64,000 bases of DNA from Clostridia bacterium (lineage in GTDB: Bacteria > Bacillota_A > Clostridia > Christensenellales > Aristaeellaceae): assembly GCA_017509065.1 (NCBI GenBank), contig JAFWQM010000161.1, forward strand, positions 1 through 64,000, written 5' to 3'. Each line of letters begins with the position of its first letter. Positions within the stretch are counted from its first letter, which is position 1. This document shows, piece after piece, positions 15,706-24,599 of this stretch. The translations under genes were made by a program, and so were the position numbers. A model generated the notes under the pieces. It was not told the origin of the DNA. It saw only the letters and a list, made by a program, of their open reading frames with translations, and ran no database searches.

Positions 15706-17181
15706 ATGAAACGGTTTTTGTGCGTATTATTGACGCTGGTGACGCTGTGCGGCGGGGCAGCGCTGGCCGAAACGGAAAAAGCCGCGCTCACCGGATTGAT
15801 TGTGCTGCCGGAGGGGACGGACAGGGAAACGCTGTTTGACCTGATGCAGGAGATTGCATATGAAACAAATGTGGACATTGCATGGGAAGAAATGACAGCG
15901 GAAAACTGGAGCAAAGCAAAGGAAAGCCGCCTCTCGTCCGGCAATCTGCCCGATATCCTGCTGAACGCGGTGAATGAAAACGATATCGCCGCTCATCCTG
16001 ATTTGTTTCTGGAATTGGATTTTCTCTCTTTTCGCCTTGCGCCTGCCCTGCGGAGAATGTTTTCCGACGAACCGGACACATTGGCCCTGGCCAGCGATGT
16101 GAACGAAATGATCTACTGTTTGCCCGCTTTCCTGGGCGTGGAACCAGCGTGCGAAACCGTGATGTTCATTAATCAAACCTGGCTGAATAAGCTGAACCTT
16201 TCCATGCCGCGAACGCTGAATGAACTGAAGACCGTACTGAAAGCGTTCCGGGACAACGACTGCAACGGAAACGGCAATTCTTCCGACGAAATTCCTCTGG
16301 ATTATTGCGGATGGTTCGGCAGCCCGTATTCGCTCACAAATCTGCTCGGTTCCTGGGGCGTGCAGCTCACCAACAGCGGGTCCGGCGGATTCTTTGTGGA
16401 AAACGGCGAGGTAAAAAACTATACCGTGGACGACCGCTACCGTGCGCTGCTGCTGTACGTCAATGGGCTTTATGTGGAAGGACTGATTTCAAAAGAACCG
16501 GTCAAAAGCGGGGAAGATGAATATCTTGCCCGTTCCCATGGCAATCAGAACGGGTGCGCAATTGTAGGCGTGGCGATGGGCAGAAGCGCGGAAAACCAGT
16601 TTGGAGCGGGATTGAAGGATCAGTACGTTCCCCTGCCGCCGCTGGACAACAGCGACGATATGCTCACCACTTCGGAAGCCCGCTGGTCTTACGATTATTC
16701 CGGCCTGAATATCCGGGCCTGCCGCGCGTCCGTCAGCGCAGGATGCGCGTCGCCAGAAGCGGCCATGCGTTTTCTGGACGCTTTCTACCGTCCGGAGTAT
16801 TCCAAAAAAACGTTCATGAGCGGCCTTTCCGATGTGCTGCCGGTATACATCTGCCGGGATGAAGCAGCGGCTTTAAGCCCTGAAAGGGACGAAGCGCGCG
16901 CGGAACGGGAGCCGTATACGGAAGCGCTTTCCAATATTGATATGGTCACGGAGTATTACCCACAGGAGTTTATGAATTATACCGCCAAAGAAAAAGCCGA
17001 GATGACGCCCTTGCTGAATAAATCATTGATTGTTGCGCAGCAATGGTGGCCCCGCTTTCTCACCGGCGAAGCGGATATTCCAACCTATTGGGACGAGTAT
17101 GTGCGGCAGGTCAATTCCATGGGCCTGCCGACGGTTCTCGCCATCCGTCAGCGCGCGTTTGAAGCCTATCAGGGAAAATAA
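15706..17181 (+). CDS. Extracellular solute-binding protein, orphan
   Basis: A 491-residue exported protein with a type I signal peptide (MKRFLCVLLTLVTLCGG, AALA cleavage site) and a periplasmic-binding fold of the ABC sugar-binding (LplA-like) kind. A Ca-loop-like DNDCNGNGNSSDEIPLD segment near residue 185 is typical of these proteins. No lipobox Cys at the cleavage site. AAGGAGG precedes the ATG. No permease or ATPase gene is adjacent, so it may deliver to a transporter encoded elsewhere or act as a sensor. Ligand unknown. Confidence 0.78.
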   Translation: MKRFLCVLLTLVTLCGGAALAETEKAALTGLIVLPEGTDRETLFDLMQEIAYETNVDIAWEEMTAENWSKAKESRLSSGNLPDILLNAVNENDIAAHPDLFLELDFLSFRLAPALRRMFSDEPDTLALASDVNEMIYCLPAFLGVEPACETVMFINQTWLNKLNLSMPRTLNELKTVLKAFRDNDCNGNGNSSDEIPLDYCGWFGSPYSLTNLLGSWGVQLTNSGSGGFFVENGEVKNYTVDDRYRALLLYVNGLYVEGLISKEPVKSGEDEYLARSHGNQNGCAIVGVAMGRSAENQFGAGLKDQYVPLPPLDNSDDMLTTSEARWSYDYSGLNIRACRASVSAGCASPEAAMRFLDAFYRPEYSKKTFMSGLSDVLPVYICRDEAAALSPERDEARAEREPYTEALSNIDMVTEYYPQEFMNYTAKEKAEMTPLLNKSLIVAQQWWPRFLTGEADIPTYWDEYVRQVNSMGLPTVLAIRQRAFEAYQGK

Positions 17182-17212
17182 CTGGTTGATAGTATAGTTG
17201 CTTGTATTTGAG

Positions 17213-17246
17213 CCTCGCGGTGTATGAAAACACAGCGAGGTTTTTT
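17213..17246 (+). terminator. Rho-independent terminator
   Basis: CCTCGC (17213-17218) pairs with GCGAGG (17235-17240), followed by six T. Confidence 0.8.
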
Positions 17247-17263
17247 AGCTGTTGCAGTACGAA

Positions 17264-17296
17264 AAAAAGACCTGCCGTCCGGATACGGGCGGCAGG
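17264..17296 (-). terminator. Terminator of the xpt-BMP operon
   Basis: Read on the reverse strand, a 10-bp stem (17271-17280 with 17287-17296) is followed by a seven-T run at 17264-17270. Confidence 0.8.
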
Positions 17297-17326
17297 CCGA
17301 GGTCACGTTATGGAGGGTTGAAAGAA

Positions 17327-18526
17327 TCAGAACATCACATTCAACAGTTCGATGCCGTCGATCTGCACATCGAAGTACGGCGCGGAGCGGAATTCGGATT
17401 CATGGAAGTAGCCGTCAGCGACCACTTCGGTGTCGGGGGTGAAAGCGTCGTCGGTATCAACGTCGGCGGTGTAGGAAGTCAGGGCAGCGCCGTCCTTGGT
17501 GATGAAGCCTTCGGTGGCGGTATCGAACACCTTCTTGGTGCCGGCGATGAATTCGGCCTTGGCGGCTTCGACGGCTTCCACGGTGCCTTCGGCGGCCACG
17601 GCGGTGTTGATGTCGGTCAGCACGACGGAGCCGGTTTCGATGGTGCCGGTCCAGTCGGTGGCGATGGCTTCGCCGGCGGCCTTCTGGTTGACGATGTATT
17701 CAAAGTAGGGCGCCCAGTTGATGCGGGAGGACACGATGAAGGTGTTGGGGCAGCTTTCGATGGTGGAGCCGTTGTAGCTCACATCGGGAATGCCGGCGTT
17801 TTCACAGGCGGTGGGAGCGCCCATGGAGTCGGCGTGCTGGCTGATCAGGTCGCAGCCCAGAGCGATCAGGGCTTCGGCGGCAGCCTTTTCTTCCTTCTCG
17901 TCGTACCAGGAACCGGTGAACTGCACCTTCATGGTCACGTCGGGGCAGACGGACTTCGCGCCCAGATAGAAGCTGGTGTAGCCGGAAACCACTTCGGCAT
18001 AGGTGAACGCGCCGACGTAGCCCATCAGGGGCGCTTCGCCCTTCAGTTTGCCGGCGGCCTTGATCTCGTTCAGCTTCATGCCGGCGGCGATACCGGCCAG
18101 GTAGCGGCCTTCATAGATGGCGGCGAAAGCATTGTGGAAGTTGGGCAGGTTTTCGGTGTGGGCCATGGTGCCGGTGGCGTGGCAGAATTCCACGTCGGGC
18201 AGTTCCTTGGCGGCCTGCAGCATGAAGCTCTCATGGCCGAAGCTGTCGGCGAAGATGATGTTGCAGCCTTCATCCGCCAGGTCCAGGGCGGCTTCGTAGC
18301 ATTCGTTGGATTCGGGGATATTGCGCTTCACGATCACCTGATCGTCGCTCAGGCCCAGCAGTTCCTTAGCTTCTTCCACGCCCTTGATGAAGTTGTTGTC
18401 GTAGGTGGAGTCTTCGTCGTGCAGCAGGATCACGCCCAGCTTGACGCTTTCCTTGCCTTCGGCCAGCGCGGCGACGCAGCCCAGGCACAGGGCCAGAGTG
18501 AGCAGCAGAGCAAGCAGTTTCTTCAT
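17327..18526 (-). CDS. BMP-family ABC transporter substrate-binding protein (nucleoside/purine)
   Basis: A 399-residue exported protein of the basic membrane protein (PnrA/BmpA) family, whose known members bind purine nucleosides and related compounds for ABC uptake. It has a signal peptide (MKKLLALLLTLALCLGCVAA) and family segments such as FIKGVEEAKELLG, IIFADSFGHESFM and MGYVGAFTYAEVV. The LCLGC stretch is only a partial lipobox. It lies 48 bases downstream of xanthine phosphoribosyltransferase, which supports a purine ligand. The permease and ATPase genes are not in the window. Confidence 0.88.
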   Translation of the reverse strand: MKKLLALLLTLALCLGCVAALAEGKESVKLGVILLHDEDSTYDNNFIKGVEEAKELLGLSDDQVIVKRNIPESNECYEAALDLADEGCNIIFADSFGHESFMLQAAKELPDVEFCHATGTMAHTENLPNFHNAFAAIYEGRYLAGIAAGMKLNEIKAAGKLKGEAPLMGYVGAFTYAEVVSGYTSFYLGAKSVCPDVTMKVQFTGSWYDEKEEKAAAEALIALGCDLISQHADSMGAPTACENAGIPDVSYNGSTIESCPNTFIVSSRINWAPYFEYIVNQKAAGEAIATDWTGTIETGSVVLTDINTAVAAEGTVEAVEAAKAEFIAGTKKVFDTATEGFITKDGAALTSYTADVDTDDAFTPDTEVVADGYFHESEFRSAPYFDVQIDGIELLNVMF

Positions 18527-18574
18527 GATGGTTTTTCCTCCTCCAATTTGGTCGGATGGTGATAATGTATCTTG

Positions 18575-19153
18575 TCAGTCGTCCGCCAGGAGGATCTTGC
18601 CATCCTCAATGGCTTTTACGACTGCCAAAGACTGAATGTTGACGCCCATGGCGCGGATGTTCTTTCCGCCGGGCATGAACCCCTTTTCGATGCCGATGCC
18701 AATGCCGATCACCTGGCACCCGGTCTGGGCGCAGAGGGCCATCATGCCCTGGCACGCCTGGCCGTCGGACAGGAAGTCGTCCACGATCAGCACACGGCTG
18801 CCCGCGGGCAGGTATTTCTTATCGGCGCGGATAATGTTTTCCCGCTTGTGGGTGAAGGAATACACGCTGGCCTGGGCCACGTCCGGGCTCTGCACCACGG
18901 TGGCAGACTTCTTGGCGAACAGCACCGGCACGTCGCCCATGGCGTGGGCGGTGGTGAGGGCCAGGGCAATGCCGCTGGCTTCCACGGTCAGGATCAGGTC
19001 GGGCTTTTCACCGGCGAACCGCTTCGCCAGTTCTTCGCCCATCCGGAACATCAGCCCCGTGTCGATGCGGTGGTTCAAAAACATATCAACCTTGACAATA
19101 TCATTTCCGATACAGATGCCGTCCCGTGCGATGGCTTCTTTCAGTTCCCGCAT
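18575..19153 (-). CDS. xpt: Xanthine phosphoribosyltransferase
   Basis: A 192-residue salvage enzyme that makes XMP from xanthine and PRPP, close to the 194 residues of Bacillus Xpt. Marks: GNDIVKVDMFLNHRID at the N-terminus, VEASGIALA, and the PRPP loop VLIVDDFLSDG. ATG 19153 has GGAGG eight bases upstream. It is first in an operon with the BMP-family binding protein, giving uptake plus salvage. A promoter lies about 60 bases upstream; no purine riboswitch fold was seen. Confidence 0.92.
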   Translation of the reverse strand: MRELKEAIARDGICIGNDIVKVDMFLNHRIDTGLMFRMGEELAKRFAGEKPDLILTVEASGIALALTTAHAMGDVPVLFAKKSATVVQSPDVAQASVYSFTHKRENIIRADKKYLPAGSRVLIVDDFLSDGQACQGMMALCAQTGCQVIGIGIGIEKGFMPGGKNIRAMGVNIQSLAVVKAIEDGKILLADD

Positions 19154-19213
19154 GTTTCGCGCCTCCTTGCGAATCGGCAATAAAAACCGAACATTCAGAG
19201 AAAATACGCTTCT

Positions 19214-19242
19214 ATTGTACAGATAAAACACAAAAAAAGCAA
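19214..19242 (-). promoter_or_regulatory. Promoter of the xpt operon, with PurBox-like sequence
   Basis: On the reverse strand TTGCTT (19237-19242) and TACAAT (19214-19219) are spaced by 17 bases. The leader contains GAATGTTCGGTTTTT (complement of about 19184-19198), which resembles a PurR box half-site of Gram-positive bacteria; a second ATTCGG lies upstream of the -35. The operator is inference. Confidence 0.55.
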
Positions 19243-19398
19243 GGGTTTTTCCGAATAAATTCTGACTTTTTCTGCGTTTGCACGTTTTGGGATATTTCTT
19301 TCCGAATGTTTACAGACTATCACTTTATAAACAAAAAACCGGGAAAGAGCGGCATCGTTCTTTCCCGGCGGGAGAACCATATATCAGAAATCAGGGAA

Positions 19399-20832
19399 TC
19401 ATCCCATACCGACCATGGTCAGCAGCACACGCCCTGTTTCGACGGCTTCCTCCACCACTTCGGGCTGCGCCGTCACGATGAACTGCGCCAGGATTGAGAG
19501 CATCAGGCTGGCCAGCAGCAGGATGACCGCGCCGCCCAGGCGGGAGGAAATCTGCGCGAAGGGCATCAGTTCCATTCGGTCGGCGGCGGACAGCACGGCC
19601 ACGTCGCCGGTGCCGCCCATGTTGCTCATGCACAGGCCGGCGGTGATGCCGGACTCAAAGGGATAGAAGCCTACCAGGCGTCCGATGAGCGCAGCGCCCA
19701 CGAACGCGCCGATGCAGGTGGCCGCGCACAGGAGCAGGTAGGTGAGGGAGAAGCTGGAAATCACGGTGGCGATATCCAGATAGCAGATGCCGATGCCGAT
19801 CAGCAGCATGTTGGTCAGGTTCTTCATCACGAACTGGAACCACTGGTAGCAGGCGATTTCGATGCGCTCCGGCACGATGTTGGTGATCTTGCAGATGGCC
19901 ACGGTGATGATCATCCAGGCGTAGGCATGGATGGTAATGCCGGTGCCCAGGGCGTTCCACAGCCCCTGCAGGATGAAGCCCCAGGCGAAGAACGCGCCGG
20001 AGACCAGCAGGCCGACGCCCATCTGCTTCAGGTCGATGTGGTCGCGTTTTGCCTGCATTTCAGGGCTGATTTCCAGTTCCTTGGGGTCCATGTGGCCCGC
20101 CTTCATCAGCTGGCCGTTGCCGTTCATCTTGCCCTTGATGACCTTCACCAGGATACCGGCCATCACGATGGACACGGCGTTGCCGATGGCGACTGCGGGG
20201 GTCATGACGGACAGGGCTTCCGCCGCGCTCATCGAGGAGGAAGCTTCAAAGATTTTGGAAAGCGGGGTCGCGCCTGCGCCCATGCCGCCGCCCATGATGG
20301 GCAGGGCGATCAGCAGCAGCGCGTTCATCACGGGATAGCCCATCAGCGCGGCCACGCCCATGCACAGGCCGAAGGCCAGGATCAGGCCGCCGAAGATGGC
20401 CGGGAAGTACCGGGCCGCGGCCTTGACCAGGAGCTTGCGGTTCATGCCCAGGATGGAGCCGGTGATCAGCGCGGCGATGTACCAATCCAGGAAGCCGCCG
20501 GTGGTCTTGAAGAAGGTGCCGATGTTGCCGACCAAGTCCAGGGTGCCCAGGGGCAGCTTCATGTCGGCGTTGGGCAGGAGGCCGAAGTACACAAGCAACC
20601 CGGAGCCGAAGATACACACGATGGCGCCGCCGCCCAGGAAGTCCTTGATGATGGGGGTGTGGTCGCCGATCCAGCCCAGGATCTCGCCCAGCACCATCAT
20701 GAACAGGAAGCAGCCCGCCATGCCCTTGGGCAGCACGCCCAGGTAAGTCGCCAGCAGGCACACGACAGTTACAACCAGGAAAATCGGCCAGGGAAGGGTA
20801 AAGAAGGTTAATGGCTTTTTTTGTTTGGTCAT
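19399..20832 (-). CDS. 2-hydroxycarboxylate (malate/citrate) transporter, 2HCT family
   Basis: A 477-residue membrane protein with about 11 hydrophobic segments. Two Gly-rich reentrant-loop motifs are visible, IMGGGMGAGATPLS and CMSNMGGTGDVAVLS, the hallmark of the CitS/MleP/CitP family, which imports malate or citrate with Na+ or H+ or in exchange for the end product. Start 20832 follows GGAGAG. It is transcribed after malic enzyme, so malate uptake coupled to decarboxylation is likely. Confidence 0.92.
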   Translation of the reverse strand: MTKQKKPLTFFTLPWPIFLVVTVVCLLATYLGVLPKGMAGCFLFMMVLGEILGWIGDHTPIIKDFLGGGAIVCIFGSGLLVYFGLLPNADMKLPLGTLDLVGNIGTFFKTTGGFLDWYIAALITGSILGMNRKLLVKAAARYFPAIFGGLILAFGLCMGVAALMGYPVMNALLLIALPIMGGGMGAGATPLSKIFEASSSMSAAEALSVMTPAVAIGNAVSIVMAGILVKVIKGKMNGNGQLMKAGHMDPKELEISPEMQAKRDHIDLKQMGVGLLVSGAFFAWGFILQGLWNALGTGITIHAYAWMIITVAICKITNIVPERIEIACYQWFQFVMKNLTNMLLIGIGICYLDIATVISSFSLTYLLLCAATCIGAFVGAALIGRLVGFYPFESGITAGLCMSNMGGTGDVAVLSAADRMELMPFAQISSRLGGAVILLLASLMLSILAQFIVTAQPEVVEEAVETGRVLLTMVGMG

Positions 20833-20858
20833 GGTTTTTCTCTCCAATCTTATTATTG

Positions 20859-20961
20859 AGAGTTCAGAGCACAGAGTACAGAGTTCAGATTTATATAGTC
20901 GATCAAGAGCGGGTTTCCTTCTTTCATCACCATATCATCTGCACTCTGTACTCTGTACACT
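20859..20961. repeat. Inverted heptad repeat (GTTCNNA family), second copy
   Basis: Four perfect tandem heptads (AGAGTTC, AGAGCAC, AGAGTAC, AGAGTTC from 20859) face three inverted ones (GCACTCT, GTACTCT, GTACACT, 20941-20961), with about 50 bases between. It lies between malic enzyme and the transporter gene. It belongs to the same family as 11713-11796. Confidence 0.6.
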
Positions 20962-20965
20962 CGTC

Positions 20966-22135
20966 TTACAGTCTCGCCACGCCGCTGTCCCTCGCGGCCT
21001 TGGCCACCGCCGCCGCCACGGCGGGGCCGATGCGCTTGTCAAAGGCTTTGGGCAGGATGTACTGGGCGGTCAGTTCTTCGGGAGCAACCAGGTCGGCCAG
21101 GGCGTGGGAGGCGGCCTGCTTCATTTCCTCGTTGATATCACGCGCGCGCACGTCCAGCGCGCCACGGAACAGGCCGGGGAAGCACATCACGTTGTTGATC
21201 TGGTTGGGATGGTCGCTGCGGCCGGTGCCGACCACTGCCGCGCCCGCTTCCAGCGCTTCGTCCGGCTCGATCTCGGGGGTTGGGTTCGCCATGGGGAACA
21301 CGATGGCGCCGGGCGCCATGGACTGAACCATTTCCTTGCTGACGATATGCGGCGCGGATACGCCGATGAACACGTCCGCACCTTTCATAGCGTCGGCCAG
21401 CTTGCCGGAGAACTTTTCGGGGTTGGTGATCTTCGCCATTTCCTCCTGCGCGGGGTTCATCTGCTCGCCCTCGCAGAGCACGCCGAAGCGATCCACCATC
21501 TTCAAATGCTTCACGCCCAGGTTCAGCAGGTGTTTGCCGATGGCAATGCCCGCGCTGCCCGCGCCGTTGATGACCACCTTCGCTTCGTCGATGTCCTTTT
21601 TCACTACGCGCAGGGCGTTGATCAGCGCCGCGCCTACGACCACGGCGGTGCCGTGCTGGTCGTCATGGAACACGGGAATATCGCAGAGCTCTTTCAGCCT
21701 GCGCTCGATCTCGAAGCACCGCGGCGCGGCAATGTCTTCCAGGTTGATGCCGCCGAAGGACCCGGAAATCAGATATACGGTGCGCACGATCTCGTCCACG
21801 TCCTTGCTGCGGATGCACAGCGGGAAGGCGTCCACGTCGCCGAAAGCCTTGAACAGCGCGCACTTGCCCTCCATGACCGGCATGCCGGCCTCGGGGCCGA
21901 TGTCGCCCAGGCCCAGCACCGCGGTGCCGTCGGTGATGACGGCCACCAGGTTGTGGCGGCGGGTTAGGGTGAAGGATTTGTCATAGTCTTTCTGAATTTC
22001 CAGGCAGGGCTGCGCCACGCCGGGGGTATAGGCCAGGGACAGGTCGTCCTTGTTCTTCACCGGAACGCGGGATACTACTTCGATCTTGCCTTGCCATTCG
22101 CCGTGCAGACGCAGGGATTCTTCCATGTAATTCAA
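20966..22135 (-). CDS. NAD-dependent malic enzyme (malate to pyruvate)
   Basis: A 389-residue short-form malic enzyme. Visible motifs: LAYTPGVAQPC with the catalytic Tyr, FHDDQHGTAVVVGAALINA, and the nucleotide-binding VINGAGSAGIAIG. It decarboxylates malate to pyruvate with reduction of NAD(P). A TTG start at 22135 is preferred: GAGGAGG ends eight bases upstream of it, whereas the ATG at 22126 is 17 bases away; longer N-terminal extensions have no family support. First gene of the malate operon. Confidence 0.93.
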   Translation of the reverse strand: MNYMEESLRLHGEWQGKIEVVSRVPVKNKDDLSLAYTPGVAQPCLEIQKDYDKSFTLTRRHNLVAVITDGTAVLGLGDIGPEAGMPVMEGKCALFKAFGDVDAFPLCIRSKDVDEIVRTVYLISGSFGGINLEDIAAPRCFEIERRLKELCDIPVFHDDQHGTAVVVGAALINALRVVKKDIDEAKVVINGAGSAGIAIGKHLLNLGVKHLKMVDRFGVLCEGEQMNPAQEEMAKITNPEKFSGKLADAMKGADVFIGVSAPHIVSKEMVQSMAPGAIVFPMANPTPEIEPDEALEAGAAVVGTGRSDHPNQINNVMCFPGLFRGALDVRARDINEEMKQAASHALADLVAPEELTAQYILPKAFDKRIGPAVAAAVAKAARDSGVARL

Positions 22136-22390
22136 TAGGGGCACCTCCTCATTTTCAGATGGAATCTTTGGTTTTATTATACATGGCCCTATTGGAAAAA
22201 TCAATACCATGTTTGTTGTTTTCATGCCTGCAACTAAAGATAATTGTTCATTTTTGCTCAATTATTATTTTGCTTGCATGTATATATTTATTTCATTTAC
22301 GAAACCTGTCGATTTGAACAAAATGCCAGCGTATTTTCCGCCGGAACAGGTCACAATAGCATCGATTCTGAATGAAGGAGGTGAAAAGCA

Positions 22391-22654
22391 ATGAATCAGT
22401 CCGGCAGCAATTCCAACAGTCGGGTCAACGTGCCCGAAGCCCGCGGCGCTCTGGACAACATGAAGTTTGAGATCGCCCGCGAACTCGGTATCAACTTTAA
22501 GCCCGGCTACAACGGCGACCTCTCCAGCCGCGAAAACGGCTATGTGGGTGGGTACATGGTCAACCATCTGCTACCAGTGGAAGCAATTTTTTCGGCCGCC
22601 CGGGACCCCGGTTTTCCTTATACATGGCGGTGGTTTTGCTGCTGCCGTCGTTGA
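22391..22654 (+). CDS. Alpha/beta-type small acid-soluble spore protein, 3' end replaced by a mobile element
   Basis: The first 55-60 residues are a canonical alpha/beta SASP that coats spore DNA: VPEARGALDNMKFEIARELG contains the EIA-x-E region cut by the GPR protease during germination, and NGDLSSRENGYVGGYMV is the second DNA-contact region. AAGGAGGTG precedes the ATG. After about residue 57 the frame runs into the antisense of the adjacent recombinase gene and ends 30 residues later in unrelated sequence (WRWFCCCRR). The native C-terminal helix end has therefore been cut off at about 22555-22600. Whether the chimeric protein works is unknown. Confidence 0.85.
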   Translation: MNQSGSNSNSRVNVPEARGALDNMKFEIARELGINFKPGYNGDLSSRENGYVGGYMVNHLLPVEAIFSAARDPGFPYTWRWFCCCRR

Positions 22655-24224
22655 GGAAAACGTCCAATTGGATGTGGTTTTCATCAATGGTGGTGACCTC
22701 GATTTTGTCCACGATGGCGTCCATCACAGCGGGGGTAATGTCGTCAGGGCTCATGATTTTAGATGCGGATTCCATCATCTTTTTCATCCGGGCCAGCCGC
22801 TCCCGAAGCTCGGCGTTGTCCTGCTTTTTCTTGGTCAGCTCTTCCACCTTGGCGGTCATATCCGCGATATTGGCTTTGATCTCCGCGCTCATGGTCAGGA
22901 AATCTTCATCGCTGATCTTGTTGTCTAAATTGAATTGCAGCAGCTTCGTCCGCTTCTGCTTTTCTTTTTCAATCTGGACTTCTGTTTTCAGGATTTCCTT
23001 TTCCACGTCAGCGGACTGGCGCATGGCGGAAATCTGGTCGATCAGGCCCTCCAGCGCCGCGTCGGCTTCGCTGCCGAACTCCTGGAACATCTGGAACAGC
23101 ACCTGCTTGATTTCCGTTTCATAGATGCGCCGGGAAGGGCACACGTTCTTCCCGTGCTTCTTTTTGTTGGAGCACATCCAGGAGCTGTCCAAATCCTTGT
23201 CGGCGGTGTGGCGCACCGAAGATGTGCGGTGATACAGCGACCCGCAGTGGGTGCAGAACATTTTGCAGGACAAGAGGTTTCCATGATTGTACTGCCCCCG
23301 GTGGCTCTTCACATCGTTGCTGCGCTTTTCCAGGATCAGGTTGGCCCGGTCCCACAAATCCTCCGACACGATGGCAGGCACGTCCCCGGATTCGTCTTTG
23401 TAGGTGACCCACTTTTCTGCCGGAATCCGAATCTGTTTTCCGTCGAAGGGATCGGAGATGGTGGTCTTTCCCCCGCAGAACCAGCCTTTGTACTTGGGAT
23501 TGCGGATCATCTGGGCCATGGTGGCGTGGTTGATGGCGGTGCCGGTGCTGCTGCGAAGGCCCCGGTCATGAAACATCCGCTCCAGCTGATTCAGACTGTA
23601 ATCCCCGGTAGCGAACAGGGTGAACACTTCCTTCACAAACGCAGCTTCCTTGGGGTTGACCACCAGCCTCTTGTCCACGTAATCGTAGCCATAGATGCGG
23701 CTGCTGCCGAACACCCGCCCGTTCTTGATGGCCTGCCGGTCGCCGAACTTCACGCGCTCGGAAATCTTCCGGCTTTCGTCCTGGGCGATGCCGCTCATGA
23801 TGGTCAGGCGCAATTCACTGTCCGCGTCCAGGGTGTTGATGTTGTCGTTGGTGAAGTAAATCCCAACCCCGCACCGCAGCAGGTCCCGGGCGTTCAGGAG
23901 CGAATCCACCGTGTTCCGGGCGAAACGGGAAACCTCCTTGGTCAGGATCAGGTCGAACATTCCCAGCTTTCCGTCCCGCACCATGTCGTTGAACCGCTCC
24001 CGCTTCCGGGTGGACGTGCCGCTTTTTCCTTCATCGATATAGCCCGGCACATACGTCCAGTTTTCCTTGCTTTTGATGAAGTCCTGGTAGTACTGCTCCT
24101 GATTCCCCAGGGAATTGATCTGCTCGTCGCTGTCCGTGCTGACCCGGGCGTAGAACGTCACCCGCAGAGGCAGGTCGTAGATGGTCTGGGTCTTCAGCCG
24201 GTCCCGAATCTGGTACAGGTTCAT
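22560..24224 (-). CDS. Large serine recombinase (TnpX-like)
   Basis: A 554-residue site-specific recombinase. The N-terminal resolvase domain carries the nucleophile Ser29 in YARVSTDS, plus DLILTKEVSRFARN and the LRLTIMSGIAQDESRKISERVKFG helix region. The recombinase domain follows (IYGYDYVDKRLVVNPKEA), then a zinc ribbon (CKMFCTHCG, later CSNKKKHGKNVC), a long charged coiled coil (about 400-490) and a basic PGRPKK tail. Such enzymes integrate and excise Tn4451-type elements. AGGAGG lies seven bases before the ATG at 24224. Its 3' end abuts the spore-protein gene, as expected for a recombinase gene at an element end. Confidence 0.93.
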   Translation of the reverse strand: MNLYQIRDRLKTQTIYDLPLRVTFYARVSTDSDEQINSLGNQEQYYQDFIKSKENWTYVPGYIDEGKSGTSTRKRERFNDMVRDGKLGMFDLILTKEVSRFARNTVDSLLNARDLLRCGVGIYFTNDNINTLDADSELRLTIMSGIAQDESRKISERVKFGDRQAIKNGRVFGSSRIYGYDYVDKRLVVNPKEAAFVKEVFTLFATGDYSLNQLERMFHDRGLRSSTGTAINHATMAQMIRNPKYKGWFCGGKTTISDPFDGKQIRIPAEKWVTYKDESGDVPAIVSEDLWDRANLILEKRSNDVKSHRGQYNHGNLLSCKMFCTHCGSLYHRTSSVRHTADKDLDSSWMCSNKKKHGKNVCPSRRIYETEIKQVLFQMFQEFGSEADAALEGLIDQISAMRQSADVEKEILKTEVQIEKEKQKRTKLLQFNLDNKISDEDFLTMSAEIKANIADMTAKVEELTKKKQDNAELRERLARMKKMMESASKIMSPDDITPAVMDAIVDKIEVTTIDENHIQLDVFLNDGSSKTTAMYKENRGPGRPKKLLPLVADG

Positions 24225-24327
24225 GGGCTTTCCTCCTGTTGCGTATGTTTCCTTTGAAAGGATTCTTTCTGTCAGAACCCCTCCTCTTTGGGTCGTTCCA
24301 TGCCGAAGAAGAAGTCCCGGAAAAAGG

Positions 24328-24504
24328 TCATTCATTCTTCGTTGTTACAAAATAATTATACTCAGTAACACGTTGATTGTAAAGAGGTAAGTTCTCTTTA
24401 TTTCGTATTATTTCCGCAAATTCATCCTGGCTGATCAGCTTTTCGCGTTTTAAAACATTTGCATAGTACATGCTCCAGAAAGTCCTTGCCGCTCTGTTTA
24501 TCAT
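24328..24504 (-). CDS. Small element-encoded protein (58 residues)
   Basis: An ORF with GGGAGG about nine bases before its ATG, encoding 58 residues; the first part reads MINRAARTFWSMYYANVLKR, then EKLISQDEFAEIIRNK. The pattern of a short helix followed by EKLIS-x-DEF resembles the small SHOCT-like proteins that precede recombinase genes in clostridial elements. It lies 103 bases upstream of the recombinase start in the same direction. Function unknown. Confidence 0.5.
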   Translation of the reverse strand: MINRAARTFWSMYYANVLKREKLISQDEFAEIIRNKENLPLYNQRVTEYNYFVTTKNE

Positions 24505-24599
24505 GATAAATATACCTCCCGGTAATAGAGTTTCACTCTATTTGAACTTTCATACATCGAATCTTGAATTTCTTTTCTGTCATCAATGATTCTTTCTGC

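Noticed and set aside
17252..18562. 436-codon forward frame, Gly/Val/His-rich
   Set aside because: Shadow of the BMP-family binding protein.
19154..19240. Purine riboswitch upstream of xpt
   Set aside because: The leader is only about 55 bases after the promoter and lacks the three-way junction core.
22935..24257. 440-codon forward frame opposite the recombinase
   Set aside because: Shadow; the recombinase on the other strand has clear domains.
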